A stretch of DNA of 64,000 nt from Allodiplogaster sudhausi (Eukaryota > Nematoda > Chromadorea > Rhabditida > Diplogasteridae): contig CALZFC010000009.1 in assembly GCA_945643635.1 (NCBI GenBank), positions 6,065,001-6,129,000 on the forward strand, read 5' to 3'. The position numbers and the translations under genes were made by a program. The notes under the pieces are model-generated. The model was not told where the DNA came from. It worked only from the letters and a program-made list of their open reading frames with translations, and did not search any database. Positions 58,807 through 64,000 of this stretch are shown here, in pieces (position 1 is the first letter of the stretch; every line of letters starts with the position of its first letter).

Positions 58807-60425
58807 CCTGTCCTGTCTGGGCCGAGAAGTGAGGGAGGACAGCCGAAGAGGCTTCTCTTTAAGGAGAAGAAAGTCGGAGGGAGGCGGGCGGTGTCACTAG
58901 CCACGCTCCTCCTACTTCTCATCTCTCTCACGCTCTCCAGCTCCTTCTTCTTTCCAGCGAGGGGGAGAGCTCAAGGAAGAACAAAGGATGACGATGAGCA
59001 GATGACAATTCTGATATCATCAGAGGGGGTGGAGGGACGGAAACGGAAGCTTCTTTTTCTGAGAAAATAGAAACGGAGATGACTGGCGAGACTATTCAAG
59101 CCGTTATGCACGCTTCAGTCAACAAGCACTCGTGCCTGCTTAAGGCAAGAGGTGTACAGTAGCAAGCGGCGGAACAATTAGCCCCCGATATCTGCTGTTA
59201 ATAGCTCTCGTACTCAGATATTACACTCGCTTCATCAACTGAGAAGATGATGTGTGTGTGCACTTTTTCTTCACGTAATATATTTACGTTACTATATCAT
59301 TTACCTTATTGTTAGTTACATATATGTACATTGCACATTCATACAATAAGTATTAAGAAATAATTCCTGATATTTCGAATATTGTTGACATTTTGTGTAA
59401 AGTCATGAGATTGAGCGTCGTCGAAAACGCTTAGTCGGAAATAAAAGCTGCAGTCTCTTTTCGCTGCAAAATTACGACGTATCTTTGTTGTTTCAAATGA
59501 GATGGGTATAAGCATTATTGCGATGCAAAAATGCTGTAGATGTTTCCTTTTCCGATAATGTTTCAAAAGTATGATTAAAACATCCTGCAATGCAGGGATT
59601 TCAAATTTCCTATCGATTATGCAAGATTAAGAATGGAATTTTTCAGATTGATATCAGTCTTAGCATTAGGTCTATCAGTAAGGTGACTGATTACAACGAA
59701 TTGTGATTTTCTAGAAAGCTAAAGTCCGGTAAAGTATCACACTTTAGCTTTCTAGAAAATCACAATTCGTGCTTATAGGGAATGATCCGTCCGTCACGTT
59801 ACTGATAGACCATACCCTGCACATCTTCATCGAGATCTCTGATTTCGGCCATTTCTGGTCACTTGCGCGATGAGATCCTGCAGAGTTCGTCGCGCAATTT
59901 CTTGAGCTCACATAGTTACTATGTTAGCTAACCAGCAAGCATCATGCTATTTTGCTGCCAGAATTGCTGTTAAAAATATACTCTAAGGTAAGCTCAAATG
60001 ATAAATTTCATTTTATCAAAATATTCCCTGTTTAAACATTAATTATTATTATTACCTAGGATTGGTCTAACCCCAAAAGAAACTGGCTGACCTTGCATTA
60101 CAGAGCATTGAGACGCGTAACCCTCTGGTTCGGAGAGAAAGAGAGAATGCAAAAGGAATGTGTGAACCATTGTTGACTCTGTATGCTATTTTCAATTACA
60201 GCAAACGTTCAAACTCCCCGATATTTACAAATTCATCCAAAAAGACTGAGAGCGAGAAAAAAATCAACGACTTCTTTTATTTAAATACCTCTCATCAACA
60301 ACACTCATTTGCCATCATTAACAAGTGAACCGGCCGAAAATAGTTATTTCAATTAATAAATTTATTATTAAAAATAAAGTACATATGTACATACATACTT
60401 GCTTGGAAATGCGGTTTTGTCCAGA

Positions 60426-60469
<44 letters not shown>

Positions 60470-61284
60470 ATGTGGCACTGTGCTCTTCACGTGAATCACA
60501 CCATTAGGCGATTCTTTGGGATCACTTCCTCCCCTTGTAATTCGGTCAGAACAATCACGGGTAAAAGATATCATGCAAGCAACCCTTAACCAGTAAGAAA
60601 CCCATTGTTTAACATTTATTAGTCGCGATTGTTTTCAATGTGCATACATAGAATGAACAATAAGTGAATATATCTATTAATATCCGGTACCAATTCCATA
60701 GCTCCAAAAATACATCTGCCTGATATAAACATGTAAGGTGTTGTTTTGTTCCATTTTGTCATTAGATATTTTAAAAGGAACTGAAATCTATTGCATACAT
60801 TTTTTTTAAGTGTTTTTATTTTAATTTAAGGATTCACAAGCTTTAACATGCTTTGCATACAGCATGCTTAGTGTCTAATTCCACGATCTAATATTACTTA
60901 TCTAACTATTGATAACTCAAGAAGACAGCGGTTCCACCAAAAAAATTCTCTCGCTCTCCGTGTCTGCCTGTACACCAGTAATTTCCAAGAATGGAGCCAT
61001 CACGAAGATCTTATCGCTTTCTCTCAGAAAAGTGGGTGGCGCTTTTTGCTGCCATTCTCCGTTGCATTCTCGCCCTCTCCGCCCTTCCCTCTCTTGATTC
61101 CAGTTCCGTCCACCTCACGTCAGTAGTCTACTGGAGACTGGGAAGCATCTTTGAAATCTCGTACCATTTCTGTCACTCATACATACTTTTGTTCAGCTCC
61201 ATTCAATTCCTTCAGCGAATGAGAGACTGAAATAGAGAGAGGGAGAGAGAGAGAAATGAATGATAAAGAGTGAAGTGTCAGAAA
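58807..61284. other. Intergenic, contains one MITE-like hairpin
   Basis: Upstream of the peptide-like gene. AT-rich apart from 58807-59070. CT tract at 60428-60466. Holds the hairpin at 59669-59811. 60991-61103 encodes a hydrophobic MEPSRRSYRF-type frame that might be a signal peptide, but no downstream exon joins it. Confidence 0.45.
59669..59811. repeat. 143-bp hairpin / MITE-like element
   Basis: Outer inverted repeat GGTCTATCAGTAA with TTACTGATAGACC. Inner stem CGAATTGTGATTTTCTAGAA and AGCTAAAGT pairs with ACTTTAGCTTTCTAGAAAAT and CACAATTCG perfectly over 29 bp, with a 15-bp loop. The right arm carries a few extra bases. TA lies next to both ends, a possible 2-bp target duplication. Confidence 0.8.
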
Positions 61285-62180
61285 TGAAGAGTGCACAAGA
61301 GAATGGGTGAAAGTGGAGTCCCAAAAGCTCTTCGCACTCTGCTCGTTCTGTATGTCTCCTTCATTCCATATCGTCCCCTCATTAGCATAGCCATGTGAGT
61401 ATTTTCATTATTGTTTTGCTCACATTGTATTTATAGCAGTCTCTCTTTGGTTACTCTTCGTGCGCGGTTAAATCCCATCATTGTTGTCCTGGTGATTTAG
61501 CGTTTTGTGAGTAAACCCTGTTAGGGTGTAGAAGCTCACTCGTTCCCTCACACTTTTCTAGCAATTACTATACTACTTCGAGTGATGTTATTACTAATAT
61601 TAGCATGATTTACATGCTTTCGCTGTTGTTCACTACAAAACCTTTTTAAGATATTAAATTCTACATTACTTTAACAGTAATTAAAACCACACAAAGAGAG
61701 TCGTGGTGGTAATTTTTTGTCTAGATGGCATTGTTTTAAGATTTGTCTTATTATATCTACATAGCAAGAAATTTTCTATACCTATCAAGATAATTTTTCA
61801 AGATCGCTCAATTTTCTTGTCTTGCATTAAATGAGTCCATCCATCGCAGTTAAATTACAACTTCTCTTCTTAGAGAAATGGTTCCTCTAACAACTTCGGA
61901 ACGCTAAATTGTTTTTTGATGATTAAAGAAAATTTCACCTGGATTAAAGTTGTTTTTGTTCGTTTTATTTATCTTTGTGCTTTAAATTCTTTGTCATTTA
62001 GTCGTGAGTACGCCGGCAGGGCTGCGTCGACCTGTCCGTGCTTTGCCAAACTGTCAACGTGTGCTTGGAACAAGGTAAAATTGACTTCTTTCATTTTGTT
62101 TCAGTTTTCTTCTACAACGCACAGCGCTGTGCAAGGATCACAAAAACTTTATCAAATTCAATATTTGGGTGGTTTGTGAG
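61285..62180 (+). CDS. Possible tiny secreted gene (speculative)
   Basis: 61304-61397 reads MGESGVPKALRTLLVLYVSF and on to ISIA, with a basic then hydrophobic start and a strong GTGAGT donor. A 57-base exon at about 62017-62073 (CGGCAG acceptor, GTAAAA donor) continues in phase as AASTCPCFAKLSTCAWNK, and a third (from 62105) ends LYQIQYLGGL. In another frame exons two and three give GCVDLSVLCQTVNVCLEQ and VFFYNAQRCARI, with better codon use but no matching first exon. Cys-rich either way; identity unknown. Confidence 0.2.
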
Positions 62181-63726
62181 AAATGTCTTGTAACAATAAC
62201 GGTGCTTACAGAATAGAACGAATGAACTATAAATCACCATCATTTTGCACTTTGCCTAATGACCTTCTTTAGTGTCGCTTTTCTGCTTCTCCTAACATCA
62301 TGTCATTCTCTCATTGTCAAACATTTCCTATTTTTATTATCAGCCCATCTCTTATTCCATTACAGGAAAGAAATACTACTTGTCGATAAGGCAGCCCCAC
62401 CTTGATTTTGGGCCTCCATGGTGCCCTGCCCCAGCCGGAATTTTACTAACATTTTAGGAAAATATTCAATCATTGCATGCCCCACCCCATGGTCTAGGGC
62501 CATTCAGTACGTAGACCACTCTAATTTTCCCAGCTCTCGATACAGGCTTTTTTTTATTCCCTGTTCCATTCAATTTTTTGTCATTAATAGACGACATTTC
62601 GATGCCTTCACTGTCTCACAATTAGCAAACTCTTTCCCTTTATAACACTGCACCCAATCCGTCGTTGTATCTAAACGTTATACACTATTTCCTTCATTTA
62701 TACTTTCGCCAGCTGCAGTTTGACCTTTCTCTTTCCTTCTCTTTCTCTCACTCTCTCTCTCTCCCATTCTCTCTCTTCTCCTGACACCCACTAGTGCGCT
62801 TGGTAGCTCTCTGTGTCTTCGTCCCCTCCCTCCCAGGTCTAGTCTCGCTCATGAACCCTCCACCCCTTCACCATTGCCTGCTACATTTTCTTGCTCATCC
62901 ACATACTCCTCGTTCCCATCTCTGCTTCTCTCACCCTCTCGTGTTCTCTGTCTCTCTTTCAACCGTTCTGTCTTCTTCGCACTCTCTCACCATCCAGTCT
63001 CCTTCTCTCTCCCTTTTGCTCTCTTCGCTCTTTCACTCTCGCTTGGTCTTTCGCGTGTCACTTGGTGTCTAGACTATTCAGGCGTGCATCCACCTTTGGA
63101 CCTGACGATCTTTGCACTTATCTTTTTTTCGCGTGTTTGTTCAGTATAACTCATTTTTCTTTTTCTTTTTTAAATTTATATTTGTAGCTTTATTTTTCTC
63201 TTCCCTACTGGCAACCTTGGCAAATGAAGTGAAAGATCACTCAAACTCAAGGTGCACTACTATATCTCCGTGAATTCTCTCGGTTATCAGCATCGTATCT
63301 CTCAAATGTCTACCGCCCTTTGGTTATCAATGCAGATGTCTGTATGCTCCACTCCCATTTTTCCGCCTGACAGATGTTTTTAGTCTGACAACTTCTATTC
63401 TATATCTAGTTTGTGCGTGGGAGAAAGCTGCTTGTTTGGCTCGAGATTTGGATACATTTCTTTTTTTCTCGCGGATGAAATATATCTAAAAATTTATATA
63501 GAAGAAATGGAGAATGGGGAAGAAAAGGGAATTGGAATGGAGAGAGAGATTGAGATTGTGAAAGAACGGGAGATAAACGAGGAAAAAAAGTACGAGTGAG
63601 AAGGAGAGGAAACTAGGACGATAGAGCAGCCCCGCTTCCTGAATTCGACCCATCAGTGTCCCCGACTTTGCATCCGGAAGAGGGGCGTCTTCTATCTTTC
63701 ATTTTGTACCCAACATTACCACCATC

Positions 63727-63762
<36 letters not shown>

Positions 63763-64000
63763 ACTCACTCTCTCTCTCTCTCTCACTCCCGCTCTCTCCT
63801 ATTTCTCGCCCTCCCTCTCTGTGTGCAGCTCTCTTCCCAACGTCTAACCGCCTCTCCAACTGTCTCACCCTTTCCCCCACTCTTTCGCTCCCGCCCGTCT
63901 CATTTGTTCCCACTGTTCGCGTTTCCTTATTTCCCTTTATTTATTACATTGACGTCTTGCGTCATCCGCTAGCTCGTCGCTCTCTGCGCTCTCCACTCGG
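62181..64000. other. Non-coding, CT-rich window end
   Basis: CT-rich between 62725 and 63060 and between 63720 and 63850, GA-rich at 63500-63610. The open frames are microsatellite translations. Nothing else recognised. Confidence 0.5.

Noticed and set aside
1..64000. Search for consistent CT-on-coding-strand polarity of the microsatellites
   Set aside because: Both CT and GA arrays occur on the coding strand of the same genes, so no strand rule is supported.

Overview
The window is eukaryotic and most likely nematode nuclear DNA. Genes are built from many short, GC-rich, codon-biased exons joined by GT-AG introns. One gene encodes a CHK-like kinase of the nematode-expanded DUF1679 type, and another encodes a secreted Cys-type glutathione peroxidase of the nematode cuticular (gp29/gpx) kind. 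Non-coding DNA is saturated with (CT)n/(GA)n microsatellites. The species cannot be named from the sequence.

Layout. (1) 1-13476, plus strand, 5' end outside the window: an ESE/ELF3-type ETS transcription factor with Ala/Gln-rich regions, a PNT domain, an AT-hook and an ETS domain. Two alternative terminal exons each supply the last third of the ETS domain. A decayed Merlin (IS1016/ISXO2-type) DNA transposon with a 9-bp target duplication sits at 8231-9123 in one of its introns. (2) 16261-20188, minus: CHK/DUF1679 kinase-like protein, 506 aa, reconstructed in full. (3) 23948-25508, plus: 3' exons of an unrecognised small gene (weak). (4) 27781-31583, minus: secreted glutathione peroxidase, 225 aa, reconstructed in full and with two GC-AG introns. 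(5) 34948-35636: a 689-bp foldback element. (6) 36595-38764, minus: membrane-anchored short-chain dehydrogenase of the retinol/17-beta-hydroxysteroid type, 361 aa. (7) 44477-55896, plus: a large single-pass membrane protein with two LDL-receptor class A modules, a Pro/Thr-rich stalk, an EGF-like region, a transmembrane segment and a cytoplasmic tail of over 1,000 residues; I do not recognise its family. Its last intron carries a TIR element with nested repeats. (8) 57428-58806, minus: a small secreted protein that looks like a peptide precursor. (9) 61285-62180: a possible tiny secreted gene (weak). The rest is intergenic or intronic, mostly microsatellite.

The genes are unrelated in function and do not form an operon. 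Exon models were made by hand, by requiring splice dinucleotides, matching phase and family similarity. In four places (two genes) the coding frame breaks by one base where no good intron fits; these may be assembly indels. No tRNA, rRNA or CRISPR was seen.
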